64,000 bases of DNA from Gallionella sp. (GTDB lineage: Bacteria; Pseudomonadota; Gammaproteobacteria; Burkholderiales; Gallionellaceae): NCBI GenBank assembly GCA_028687335.1, contig JAQUAI010000008.1:48492-112491 (forward strand), read 5' to 3'. A program made the position numbers and the translations under genes. The notes beneath the pieces were generated by a model. That model made no database searches, had not been told where the DNA came from, and saw only the letters and a program-made list of their open reading frames with translations. Positions 25,205-33,900 of this stretch are shown piece after piece. How positions within the stretch are numbered: position 1 is the stretch's first letter; every line of letters starts with the position of its first letter.

Positions 25205-26146
25205 TCAACTATTTTTTTGCGTAACAAGTGCGTCGAAGTCATAGAGTTTTATCGCAGTCGGAAATGGGAGGTCGTCGAGCCGCTTGGCCACCATGCGCGA
25301 AATTTCGTCAGAGTCGTTATCGTTGACGATCACCAAGATGAAAGAGAACTCGCGCCGCTGTTCTTCGGTAAGAGACTGATAAAGACTTTCTAAGCTGCGC
25401 CGGAGATCCTGCCACATCATCATGTTCATTGGTGCAGAGCGACGAGAACGGAAATACTTCACTTCTATTGCCGTCAATGAGCTACCTCGCCTCGCAATAC
25501 CATCGAAGTGAAATCGCGAATGCCCAGACTCAATCTTCATCTCGCGGTCTATGGATACTCCGAGTTCCTTTTCCAGCGTCTCTAGGGCAAGTTTCTCGGC
25601 CAACCTCGCGTCACGCATTCTTCGTTCTGAAATTTGACGTGCGATTAGCTCCATTTGGTTTCGCTGTGAGCGCGTCGTAGCATCGTCGAATTCAAGAAGA
25701 ACGGTCTCTGCGTTCGTTACCCATTGTTCAATCGGCGAACGCGGAAAAGGTGTCGCGTTGGAAGTAGCATGCTCTGTAGGTTGGGTCACGGCTTCGGTCT
25801 CAATTTGTGGCGGTACTGGCTCGCCAACTTCCTCCAGTACAACTGCGTCGGCTTCCCTTTCCTTGTATTCAAGAACCTCGCTATAGGTCGATTTCTTGAG
25901 GATATTTACAAAGTTGTCTTCGTCCCTGAAGTCGGACGGAGCATATAAAACACGGTGATTGAAATTGAGGGTAACGAAGAATAGAGAGATCAAAGCAAAC
26001 GGGAATAGCATCAGAAACCATATGTACAGCGCTTGGTTTCCCGACGCTATGAGTGGCAAGACTGCCGTGCCGCTAATTTCGGCAATCCCCGCAAATATGG
26101 CTATTACAGTAAGCGGGTTCTTTACGGATGTGAGCTTGTTATCCAC
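25205..26146 (-). CDS. Membrane-anchored protein with PD-(D/E)XK nuclease-like domain
   Basis: A 313-residue protein. Two hydrophobic helices lie at residues about 12-35 and 39-62 (LYIWFLMLFPFALISLFFVT). A variable, acidic and Pro-rich linker follows to about 130, then a helical part. Residues about 180-310 carry ALETLEKELG, FHFDGIARRG and LTAIEVKYFRSRR. The E...D...ExK spacing and hydrophobic strands fit a restriction-endonuclease-like core with D near 214 and EVK near 227. A membrane-tethered nuclease in an integron cassette could be a defence gene; this is inference. The start is GTG 26146, with GAGGAGG upstream, 17 bases after an attC. Confidence 0.65.
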   Translation of the reverse strand: MDNKLTSVKNPLTVIAIFAGIAEISGTAVLPLIASGNQALYIWFLMLFPFALISLFFVTLNFNHRVLYAPSDFRDEDNFVNILKKSTYSEVLEYKEREADAVVLEEVGEPVPPQIETEAVTQPTEHATSNATPFPRSPIEQWVTNAETVLLEFDDATTRSQRNQMELIARQISERRMRDARLAEKLALETLEKELGVSIDREMKIESGHSRFHFDGIARRGSSLTAIEVKYFRSRRSAPMNMMMWQDLRRSLESLYQSLTEEQRREFSFILVIVNDNDSDEISRMVAKRLDDLPFPTAIKLYDFDALVTQKNS

Positions 26147-26162
26147 AGAGCCTCCTCGTAGG

Positions 26163-26231
26163 TGCTAACGTTTTAATTCCCCGGCCTCGCGCGGCTTTAT
26201 GCGCGAGGTCCGGTGGAATGATGGGTTGGGC
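26163..26231 (-). other. attC site after the papain-like cassette
   Basis: On the minus strand GCCCAAC, a perfect RYYYAAC box, begins two bases after the stop. CCTCGCGC pairs with GCGCGAGG around ATAAAGCC, CCGG blocks extend the stem, and the site ends ACGTTAGC. This is the clearest attC in the array. Confidence 0.88.
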
Positions 26232-26233
26232 CG

Positions 26234-26902
26234 CTACTTAGATACAGCATCAATCAATATCATGCCGCTTAGCGTGCCAATAATTGTTCCGCCACGTGTT
26301 AGCTGTAGTCCCATTGGGGTGGCGGTTACCTCCAGTTGCTGATATCTGAGCTCTGGCACCTCTACAAACTGGGGACCATATGCCGTCCATTGCTGCCGAT
26401 ACGGAAATGGGTCAAATACATAAAACCGAGAGATGTTGACGCCATGGGCATCAACATCTGCATCAATTGCCACAAGAACAACTGCATGTCCACTCCACGG
26501 CCCAGTCTGATAAGTAAGAACGACTGGGCGATTGTGTTTGAGCTGGTTATATAGAACCGCTGTTGTTGGTGCCCCCATAACCATTTGGCCTGAGACAACG
26601 ACTTGCTTTTTGTCGTTATCAGGGAAAACTCCATTTGTGGAGTTAATCATTTCATATGGGTTCCCTCCGCCTGGAAATGGAGCTCCTCTTACTCTGCTAA
26701 CGATGGCATCTTGCGGGAGCTTAATGCCCGAGTAGGATAGGACCATTTCCGCACTTGATGCCCAACACCAGGTAATGGTTTGCTGAATTCGATAGTGGGG
26801 TTCAAAGCTGCTCTTGGAAATGCCAATATGTTCCGCAGCGGCATACATGGTCCAAGTCGCACACGTCACGAAGATCGCCAACCGCATAAATAATCTAATC
26901 AT
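26234..26902 (-). CDS. Secreted papain-like cysteine peptidase
   Basis: A 222-residue protein with a signal peptide (MIRLFMRLAIFVTCATWTMY). The mature part has the papain-like C39/C70 pattern: QQTITWCWASSAEMVLSYSG with the candidate nucleophile Cys, SGHAVVLVAIDAD with the His, and FYVFDPFP with the Asp/Asn position. Members of this family (Peptidase_C70-like) are often annotated only as papain-like. It would act in the periplasm or outside. AGGAG lies seven bases before ATG 26902, and upstream in-frame starts have none. The stop is followed at once by an attC site. Confidence 0.75.
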   Translation of the reverse strand: MIRLFMRLAIFVTCATWTMYAAAEHIGISKSSFEPHYRIQQTITWCWASSAEMVLSYSGIKLPQDAIVSRVRGAPFPGGGNPYEMINSTNGVFPDNDKKQVVVSGQMVMGAPTTAVLYNQLKHNRPVVLTYQTGPWSGHAVVLVAIDADVDAHGVNISRFYVFDPFPYRQQWTAYGPQFVEVPELRYQQLEVTATPMGLQLTRGGTIIGTLSGMILIDAVSK

Positions 26903-26971
26903 TTGTTTCTCCTCTCTTGTATGTGGTGCATCGATTGATGGTTGTATAAATTCACAGTAGGTCCATGTGCG

Positions 26972-27040
26972 GCCCAACGTGGAGGTCACCGGCGCTGTGC
27001 GGCTTTATCGCGCAGCGTCCGGTGGTCCGCCGAGTTAGCT
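26972..27040 (-). other. attC site overlapping the DUF4238 stop codon
   Basis: On the minus strand AGCTAAC contains the TAA stop of the DUF4238 gene. CACCGGACGCTGCGCG faces CGCACAGCGCCGGTG around ATAAAGC, and the site ends in GTTGGGC, a perfect GTTRRRY core. Base order in the stem nearly matches the sites at 25132 and 26163. Confidence 0.87.
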
Positions 27041-28177
27041 CGTTGGATATCCTTCACGGACATACTTGAAGAACTCACCGGGTCTATATCTCTTGGCATC
27101 TACCAACTCCATGAAATCTTCGTGGTCTTTCATTAGTGGCTCGTTTCGTACTACCACTGCTGGCTGGGGATTCATCGCCTGAAATGCTCTCCGCCACTCT
27201 TTTGCGGGCTTCAGAAGTCTCAGAAAAGAAAGTTCAAGTTCAGTCCGAACATCCACTCTCGACATCATGAGTAGTTCCTTGCGATGTTCAGCCGTTTCCT
27301 CACCTGGAAATATTTGCATATTCGACTTCTGCGGCCTTCGATAACGCTCAGACGCCCGGAATTCTTGGAGCACGGTAAAGCATTTGTCATGGAAGTAGAC
27401 GTTCTCAAGCGCGGATACGAACTGAAGGCGATTTAGCTGTTCCACGTCGCGGTCGTCAGACACATCAACGACATCAGACTTTTTTGAGCCGACACCGTAG
27501 ACTTTGCCGTCATAGAGAACAACAAGATGTTTAGGGCTTACGGGGAAGAATATCTGTAGCCCTTTTGATGCAAGGCCCGTGTTGCCCCCCGATTTTCGGA
27601 AAGAAAAGAATTGGTTGTAATAGACGACGGGGTTGTCGCTCGTAATAAATTCGTGCGTACCAGTTGCTCGAAGGAGTTTCCACTCTAGGTCAATCAATAG
27701 TGGATAGTGTGGAGTGGCCATGCCCAGTGCAAATCGGGCGGAATCCTTTTGTGTGATCTTGATATCCGCTATTTGCTCCGGGGACAAATTCATTTCCTTC
27801 ATCTTCGGAGCCATCAAGTACTTCATTAGCTTATCGGTCTGCTCGTCATATGCATCAATCGAGTAGGCGGTGCGCGTGTGCTGCATCAGAACATGAAGCA
27901 AGAACGTAAGGCGGTCTTCTGACTTGCGACTAGGCAGTGCGCAGCCAGACTGAACTGCATTCAGAATTCGAGACATCTGACCCTCAACCAAAGACAAAGC
28001 TTTCTCCGTCTGAAGGTCTTTGCCATAAAAATAGTCTCGATAGCACTGATTTTTCAGCCCCCCATCAATCACCGAACGCTGGGATCGAATGTTGAATAGA
28101 TTGATGCTTCGGCCATTCTCCGAGAATAGCTTCAGGTAGAAGCGCGGAACGTAATGATGCTTTTTGTGCTCTGCCAC
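27035..28177 (-). CDS. DUF4238-family protein
   Basis: A 380-residue protein that starts with the DUF4238 signature EHKKHHYVPRFYLKLFS and continues with segments typical of that family: FLLHVLMQHTRTA, LLRATGTHEFITSDNPVVYY and LQIFFPVSPKHLVVLYD. The biochemical role of the family is not known to me; it is widespread in accessory DNA. The ATG lies nine bases after the GTTAGC end of the first attC, and the stop is inside the next attC, so it is a complete cassette and the first coding one from the integrase side. Confidence 0.8.
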   Translation of the reverse strand: MAEHKKHHYVPRFYLKLFSENGRSINLFNIRSQRSVIDGGLKNQCYRDYFYGKDLQTEKALSLVEGQMSRILNAVQSGCALPSRKSEDRLTFLLHVLMQHTRTAYSIDAYDEQTDKLMKYLMAPKMKEMNLSPEQIADIKITQKDSARFALGMATPHYPLLIDLEWKLLRATGTHEFITSDNPVVYYNQFFSFRKSGGNTGLASKGLQIFFPVSPKHLVVLYDGKVYGVGSKKSDVVDVSDDRDVEQLNRLQFVSALENVYFHDKCFTVLQEFRASERYRRPQKSNMQIFPGEETAEHRKELLMMSRVDVRTELELSFLRLLKPAKEWRRAFQAMNPQPAVVVRNEPLMKDHEDFMELVDAKRYRPGEFFKYVREGYPTS

Positions 28178-28185
28178 GATAAAGA

Positions 28186-28251
28186 GCTAACGTTCGAGTT
28201 GAGCACCGGCCTCGCGTAGCGAGTGGCGTGTGCTCGGACGAGTAGTTGGAC
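28186..28251 (-). other. First attC site of the array (integrase-proximal)
   Basis: On the minus strand GTCCAAC, a perfect RYYYAAC box, begins the site. GAGCAC pairs with GTGCTC and CTCGC with GCGAG around TAC, and the site ends in ACGTTAGC nine bases before the DUF4238 start. A non-coding or decayed cassette must have preceded it. Confidence 0.82.
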
Positions 28252-28589
28252 GTGAGAGACAGCGGTGAGTTTCTGCTGATTTGTTTGCGAGCGAAAACTG
28301 GTGCATTACGACCTCCTCAATGTATCAACCAAAGCGTTTCATCGACCGTGCGCTATAACGCTCGCGTTATACGACGGTACGTGCAACGCTTTGCACAATA
28401 CCATCCAGGGCAGCCGTTTATACATCCCCATTTCCTGCGCTAATGTTCGGCTGCCCACCAGCTGGCTATCTCGACCAACGTGATGTATACACCGATTTCG
28501 GTGTATATCCTGTGCGGCTAAAGCGTAGAATCTGGTTTGTTTTCAACTTCAATTCCCTGTTTAATTTTTGAAACTTGAAAAATATAACG
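28252..28589. other. Probable attI/first-cassette region without genes
   Basis: No minus-strand gene lies between the first attC and the integrase remnant. Three palindromes occur: TATAACGC/GCGTTATA at 28354-28371 (two-base centre, resembling paired core sites), GGGCAGCCG/CGGCTGCCC at 28408-28456 (31-base loop), and TATACACCG/CGGTGTATA at 28486-28507 (four-base loop). The attI site and the cassette promoter would be expected here, but I cannot point to either with certainty. Confidence 0.45.
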
Positions 28590-28696
28590 ATGCCCTGAGC
28601 AACCAGATTGCACCGTCTTCAACTAACCCGCCAAAACTGCTCGATCAAGTCCGCGACAAGATCAGGGTGAAAATAAATAGCTCAATCTCGACTTAA
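28590..28696 (+). pseudogene. intI: Integron integrase N-terminal remnant
   Basis: From 28628 the plus strand reads PPKLLDQVRDKIRVK, which I recognise as the conserved N-terminal block of integron tyrosine recombinases; in intact proteins it continues HYSIRTEQAY. Here it continues INSSISTx, with TAA where Glu is expected. The ATG at 28590 is one base out of frame with this block, so one base has been lost near CCCTGA. Nothing after 28696 resembles the catalytic domain. Position and direction (divergent from the cassettes) are those of intI. The call rests on remembered family sequence. Confidence 0.72.
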
Positions 28697-28925
28697 TCTT
28701 CCCCAACCCGTCTTGCGCAGACCGGACATTACCCCTCTTCGAAATATAAATACATAGACCGAAATGCATATGCATTTTTGTGATGGACACTCGCATCAAC
28801 GCCACTTATTGATTTGGCCAAGAGAAGTTTGAGCACCAAAACCCTCCCGGCCTCCCCTTGTGCGAGCTTCCGCTTCGCGGAATGCCTACTTACCCCACGT
28901 CAGGGGAAGAGCAGACTCAGCGCCC
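28697..28925. other. Scar between integrase remnant and LysR gene
   Basis: No gene is seen. AAATGCATATGCATTT at 28762-28777 is a perfect 16-base palindrome. TTCCGC/GCGGAA near 28868-28882 forms a small hairpin after the LysR stop (minus strand) without a T run. The body of the integrase gene has been deleted at about this point. Confidence 0.4.
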
Positions 28926-29861
28926 CTACACCTCCATGTGCGAACCTTTTTCTCGATATACCTCGACCAATATTTCGACGAAGCGGTTAGCTTGGGGTGA
29001 CATGAATTTTCCTTTGCGCAATACCAGCCCGTAGCCGCGTTGCGGGAAGTAGTTGTCGAGTGGAATTTTGACTAGCTTTTCTTGCCCGGTGAGGCAAATG
29101 TCGGTGACGATGGAGATGCCTAGCCCCATTTCGACATATTTTTTGATGACTTCCCAGCCACCCGCTTCGAGTGTGACTTTGAATGCTAGGTTGTGCTGTT
29201 GAAACACGTATTTGACCATTCCCCAAGTGGAAAGATGACGCGGCGGCAGGATGAGGCCGTACTGGCTGATGTCTTCTAGGCTGATGTTTTTCTTTTTTGC
29301 CAGTGGATGTCCGATCGGTGTAATCAGGGCGGGATCAAAGGTGACGATGGGCTGGTAGGTGATGTCGTCTGGCACGTCGAGCATGGAGCCGACGGCAAAG
29401 TCGATTTCGTCTGATTTCAGCATTTTCAGGCCGTCACGTCCGGTGACGTTGAACATGCGCATGTGGATGCCAGGATAGCGCTCGGCAAAACGCCGCACGG
29501 CTTCGGGCAGGATGTAGAGGATGGTTGATTCGCCCGCGCCGATGTTTAATTCGCCCGATTCCAGCCGCCCGTGCTGGGCGATGAAGCTGGCGTGTAGTTC
29601 ATCCATGCCGCGCACCAGCGGCTCGGCTAGGGTGTAGAGGGCTTCGCCATCGGGCGTGAGTTTGAGTGCGGGGCCGCGCCGTTCGAACAAGGTGGCATTC
29701 AGTTCGCGCTCAAGGGCTTGTATCTGCAAGGTGATCGAGGGCTGGCTGAGAAACAGCTTTTGCGCGGCCTGCGTTACGCTACCACTACGCACCACCTGAC
29801 AAAACGCCCGCATTTGTTTGAGGCGGTTGTTCTTGTAGTACGCCTGCTTGTCTGTTGGCAT
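28926..29861 (-). CDS. LysR-family regulator, probable controller of the PFOR-Rnf operon
   Basis: A 311-residue LysR regulator: N-terminal helix-turn-helix (SGSVTQAAQKLFLSQPSITL, LERELNATLFERRG) and an effector-binding half (IDFAVGSMLDVPDDITYQPI, EMGLGISIVTDICLTGQEKL) closest in style to CysB/CbbR-type proteins. It is divergent from rnfB with 143 bases between, the usual geometry for a LysR regulator and its target. The inducer is unknown; a metabolite of C2/C3 metabolism or a redox signal would make sense. Confidence 0.88.
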   Translation of the reverse strand: MPTDKQAYYKNNRLKQMRAFCQVVRSGSVTQAAQKLFLSQPSITLQIQALERELNATLFERRGPALKLTPDGEALYTLAEPLVRGMDELHASFIAQHGRLESGELNIGAGESTILYILPEAVRRFAERYPGIHMRMFNVTGRDGLKMLKSDEIDFAVGSMLDVPDDITYQPIVTFDPALITPIGHPLAKKKNISLEDISQYGLILPPRHLSTWGMVKYVFQQHNLAFKVTLEAGGWEVIKKYVEMGLGISIVTDICLTGQEKLVKIPLDNYFPQRGYGLVLRKGKFMSPQANRFVEILVEVYREKGSHMEV

Positions 29862-29903
29862 TTCACTCTCCCTGAGCGGTTATTTGGTTTTTTAATAATG
29901 AAA

Positions 29904-29942
29904 ATTGAAATTATTGATTCCCCAAATGATTGTAACTTCAAT
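29904..29942. promoter_or_regulatory. Candidate LysR binding region before rnfB
   Basis: ATTGAA and TTCAAT lie 27 bases apart in the AT-rich divergent promoter between the LysR gene and rnfB. Widely spaced symmetric half-sites suit a LysR tetramer. This is positional evidence only. Confidence 0.3.
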
Positions 29943-30004
29943 AACCTTGCTTCCACAAAGTGATAAGTGCATGACGTACTGCGTCGGCACAACGGGGAGG
30001 CAGC

Positions 30005-30886
30005 ATGGAAATTCTGCACAACATTCTTTTGGCATCGACCTTCATGGCTACCTTGGGTGGCGTGTTGGCATTGTTCCTCGCGGTCGCCAGTAAGCGGCTG
30101 TATGTTTTCGAAGACCCGCGCATCGGTCAAGTAGAGGAGATGCTCCCGCACTCCAACTGCGGCGCGTGCGGCACCGCCGGTTGCCGCAACTTTGCCGAGC
30201 AAGTGGTCGATGGGCAACTCGAACCCGCCCGCTGCACGGTTAACCCGCCCGATCAAAACAAATTTATCGCTTCTTTGCTGGGTATCTCGCTGGGTAATGT
30301 TGAAAAGCGTGTCGCCCGGCTGGCCTGCGCTGGCGGTAATCATGTCGCCCAGATGCGTGCCAAGTACGTTGGCCATACGTCTTGCCGTTCGGCGGCGGTG
30401 GTTGGCGGCGGCGGTAAAGCTTGCGCTTGGGGCTGTCTCGGCTTGGCTGATTGTGCTGATGTGTGCGATTTTGATGCAATCGAAATGGATGAGCACGGCC
30501 TGCCGCGCATCATTGCCGACAAATGTACTGCCTGCGGCGACTGTGTCGATATTTGCCCCAAACAACTTTTCTCGCTGCAACCCGTGTCGCACAAGCTGTG
30601 GTTGGCGTGCCGCAATGAGGCCGACCCCGATACCGCCGAAGCCGCCTGCGAAGTGGCTTGCACCGCTTGCGGCCGCTGCGTGGCCGATGCCGCGCCCGGC
30701 TTGATCCGGCTGGATCGCAATTTGGCCGTGATCGACTACACCGCCAACGAAAAATCGAATCGCAGTGCCATTGATCGCTGCCCCACCGGTGCCATCACTT
30801 GGCTGGAGGGCGACCACATCGACAAGGGCCGCGCCGCCAAAAAAATCATCCGTATCCAACCCCTGCCTGTCATGGCAGAAGCCTAA
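30005..30886 (+). CDS. rnfB: Rnf complex subunit B (ferredoxin-interacting iron-sulfur protein)
   Basis: A 293-residue protein with one N-terminal membrane helix (residues about 7-27), the RnfB-type four-Cys cluster (NCGACGTAGCRNFAEQVVDG, with a later Cys in ARC), and 4Fe-4S motifs further on (CTACGDCVDICPKQLF and CTACGRC). RnfB passes electrons between ferredoxin and the rest of the membrane Rnf complex. GGGAGG precedes the ATG. It heads the operon and is separated from the other rnf genes by the PFOR gene, which is unusual. The C terminus is longer and more Cys-rich than in E. coli RsxB. Confidence 0.9.
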   Translation: MEILHNILLASTFMATLGGVLALFLAVASKRLYVFEDPRIGQVEEMLPHSNCGACGTAGCRNFAEQVVDGQLEPARCTVNPPDQNKFIASLLGISLGNVEKRVARLACAGGNHVAQMRAKYVGHTSCRSAAVVGGGGKACAWGCLGLADCADVCDFDAIEMDEHGLPRIIADKCTACGDCVDICPKQLFSLQPVSHKLWLACRNEADPDTAEAACEVACTACGRCVADAAPGLIRLDRNLAVIDYTANEKSNRSAIDRCPTGAITWLEGDHIDKGRAAKKIIRIQPLPVMAEA

Positions 30887-30913
30887 GCCGCCATACCGAG
30901 GAGAACCCCCGCC

Positions 30914-33900
30914 ATGTTCAATAAGTTCAAACAATTCAAACTGCTGGATGCCGTGACCGGTGCCGAGCAGCAAAATACGTTTAAGTATCCCGGCGTGCGC
31001 GATGCCATCGACGGCAACACCGCCGTGATTATGGTTGAGCGCGAATCAACCGATGCGGCAGGGGCTTATCCGATCACTCCCTCCACACAAATGGGCGAAT
31101 ACTGGGCGGAAGCCGTGGCAGCCGGTCACGTCAATACCGCCGGACGGCCTCTGATTTTTATCGAACCAGAGTCGGAGCATGCTGCCGCCGGTGTCACCGC
31201 TGGTTTGTCGATGACTGGCCAGCGCGCAGTGAATTTCACTTCGTCACAAGGCATGGCGTTCATGCACGAATCGCTGTATGCCGCCGTTGGTAAGCGCTTG
31301 CCCTATGTGCTGAACGTGGGCTGCCGTGCGATCACTAAAAGCTCGCTGAATGTGCATTGCGCGCATGACGACTATCACTGCGCCGACGACACTGGCTTCA
31401 TTCAGGTGATGGCCAAAAATGCACAGGAAGCCGCCGACCTGAATATGATCGCGCGCAAAACTGCCGAGCTGTCATTGACACCGGCCATGGTGGCAATGGA
31501 CGGCTTTTTGACCACGCACTTGATCGAGCCGGTGCTAGTGCCCGAAAAAGAATTGGTAGATGAGTTTCTCGGCCACTCCGACGACATCATCACCACCCCA
31601 ACTCCCGGCCAGCGCCTGATCTACGGCGAAACCCGCCGCCGTGTTCCGCGGCTGTGGGATGTGGATAATCCGGTGGCCTCTGGCGGTGTCACCAATCAGG
31701 ATGCGTATATGCAGGCGGTCGCGGCGCAGCGTCCCTATTTCTTCCAGCACATTCCGCAACTGGCAGAGCAGTGCATGGCCGAGTTTCAGCAATTAACTGG
31801 CCGCAAATATTCCCGCGTGGACGAGTACCGTTGCGACGATGCCGACTACCTCATCCTCGGCCAAGGCAGCATGACAGTACAAGCCGCCGCTGTGGCCGAC
31901 TGGCTGCGCGAAAACCGCAAAATCAAAGTGGGCGTGGTCAACCTCACCATGTTCCGCCCCTTCCCCGGCGATTTGTTGGGCAAAGTTTTGCAGGGTAAAA
32001 AAGGCGTGGCGGTGCTAGAGCGTACCGACCAGCCGCTGGCAGAAGACCTGCCGCTGATGCGCGAAGTGCGCGCCACCGTTTCTAAATGTCTGGAAGGTGG
32101 ACACGAGGGCTATGCCCAATACGGCAGCTTGAAGGATGCACCGCGTCTGTATTCCGGCTGCTATGGCCTCGGCTCCCGCGACCTGCAACCGGAAGGCTTA
32201 ATCGCCGCCATCGAAAACATGCAGCCCGGTGCAGCACAACGCAAATTCTTCTATTTGTCGGTAGATTTTGTACGCGACGAATCGGCCACACCGAAACAAG
32301 CTATCCGTCAGGAGCAATTACTGGAAGCCTATCCGCGCATCAAAGAAATGGCTTTGCGCGGCTCGGAAAATCCCAATCTGCTACCGCAAGGCGCGATTGC
32401 CGTGCGTATGCACTCGGTAGGCGGCTGGGGTGCGGTGACCACTGGCAAAAATCTGGCGATGACCTTGTTCGAGCTGTTGGGCTGGGACATCAAGGCGAAT
32501 CCGAAATACGGCTCGGAGAAAAAAGGCCAACCTACGACTTACTATCTTTCCGCTGCACCGGAGCCGATTCGCATCAACTGCGAATACAGCAGCATCGACG
32601 TAGCACTGTCGCCCGACCCGCAAGTATTCCTGCACACCAACGCGGTGGCCGGTTTGAAGCGCGGCGGCGCTTTCATTATCCAGAGCAATTTGGCGAGCCC
32701 AGAAGCAGTGTGGGGCACTTTCCCCGTGCAGACGCAAAAGTACATCGTCGATAACGAGATTCGCGTGTTTTATTTGGACGCGTTCAAAATCGCACGCGAA
32801 GAATCGAGCAACGTCGATCTGCAATTGCGCATGCAGGGTAATGCCTTCCAAGGTGCGTTTTTCCACGCCTCTGATGTGAAAGACCGCGCCGGACTGAGTG
32901 AAGAAGCGTTGTTCACCGCCATCGAAAACCAGCTTGAAGCCAAGTTTGGCAAGAAGGGCAAACGCATCGTCGAAGACAATTTGCGCGTGGTGCGTCGCGG
33001 CTATCAGGAAATCTACGAAATCCCGGCTTCCGCCAAGCAAGTTGGTCAGCGCCAGCAATTGCCGGTTGCCGCAGCGAGCCTGCCGATGATGCTTAAACGC
33101 ATGCCCGAAGGCGACGGCGGCGCGACCGACATTCACCGTTTCTGGGAACAAACCGGCAATTTCTATTTGAAAGGTCAGGGCTCGGACAATCTGGTTGATC
33201 CGTTTATGGGATTGGCGTTAATTCCGGCAGCAACCGGCGTTTATCGTGACATGACTCAGATTCGTTTCGAGCATCCCGAGTGGATCGCCGAGAACTGCAC
33301 CGCCTGCGGCGAGTGCTATACACAATGCCCAGACAACGCGATTCCCGGCTTGGTTTCCACCAGTGCCGACATACTCAACACCGCCATTCAGAAAATCGAG
33401 CTCGGTGGTCGCCCGACCCGTTTCCTGCGCAAGTTCAGCCGCGCTATTGATAAAAAGCTGCACAACCTGCTGGATAAAGACGGCTTGGACGTGCGTGCGC
33501 TGCTCAACAACGCCATCACCGAAGCCTTTGCCGAAGAGCCGACTCAGGGCGATGATCGCACCCGCTTTGAAGTGGAAATCGGTTTGCTGCGCGATGCGCT
33601 GGGTGAATTCAAATTCGCCACGACCAAGCCCTATTGGAACCAGAAAGAGAAGAAACAAGCAGGCAGCGGCGGGCTGTTTTCCATCACCGTCAATCCTTAC
33701 ACCTGCAAAGGCTGCGCCGTGTGCGTGGATGTATGCGGCGACAACGCGCTGAAGATGGTGACGCAAACCAAAGAGAGCGTGGAAACCCTGCGCCGCGATT
33801 GGGACTTCTGGCTTGATCTGCCAACCACACCAGCGCAATACAACCGCATCGACGATTTGAACGAAAAAATCGGCGCGCTGGAAACGCTGTTGTTGGATAA

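Larger units (their letters stand above)
20701..28696 (-). mobile_element. Integron remnant: leftward cassette array with truncated integrase
   Basis: At least six hairpin sites with attC-like ends alternate with leftward genes. Stop codons fall inside or within about 20 bases of the attC sites, and several start codons lie 9-35 bases after the preceding attC, the layout of gene cassettes. The genes share no pathway: toxin-antitoxin, peptidase, nuclease-like, secreted unknowns, DUF4238. A decayed integron integrase N terminus lies divergent at 28590. Without an intact integrase the array would be classed as a CALIN (cluster of attC sites lacking integrase). The left edge is near 20.7 kb. Confidence 0.83.

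Noticed and set aside
29774..30973. Open frame of 399 codons antisense to rnfB
   Set aside because: Covers rnfB and two promoters, no family motif; rnfB has clear Fe-S motifs and a ribosome site.
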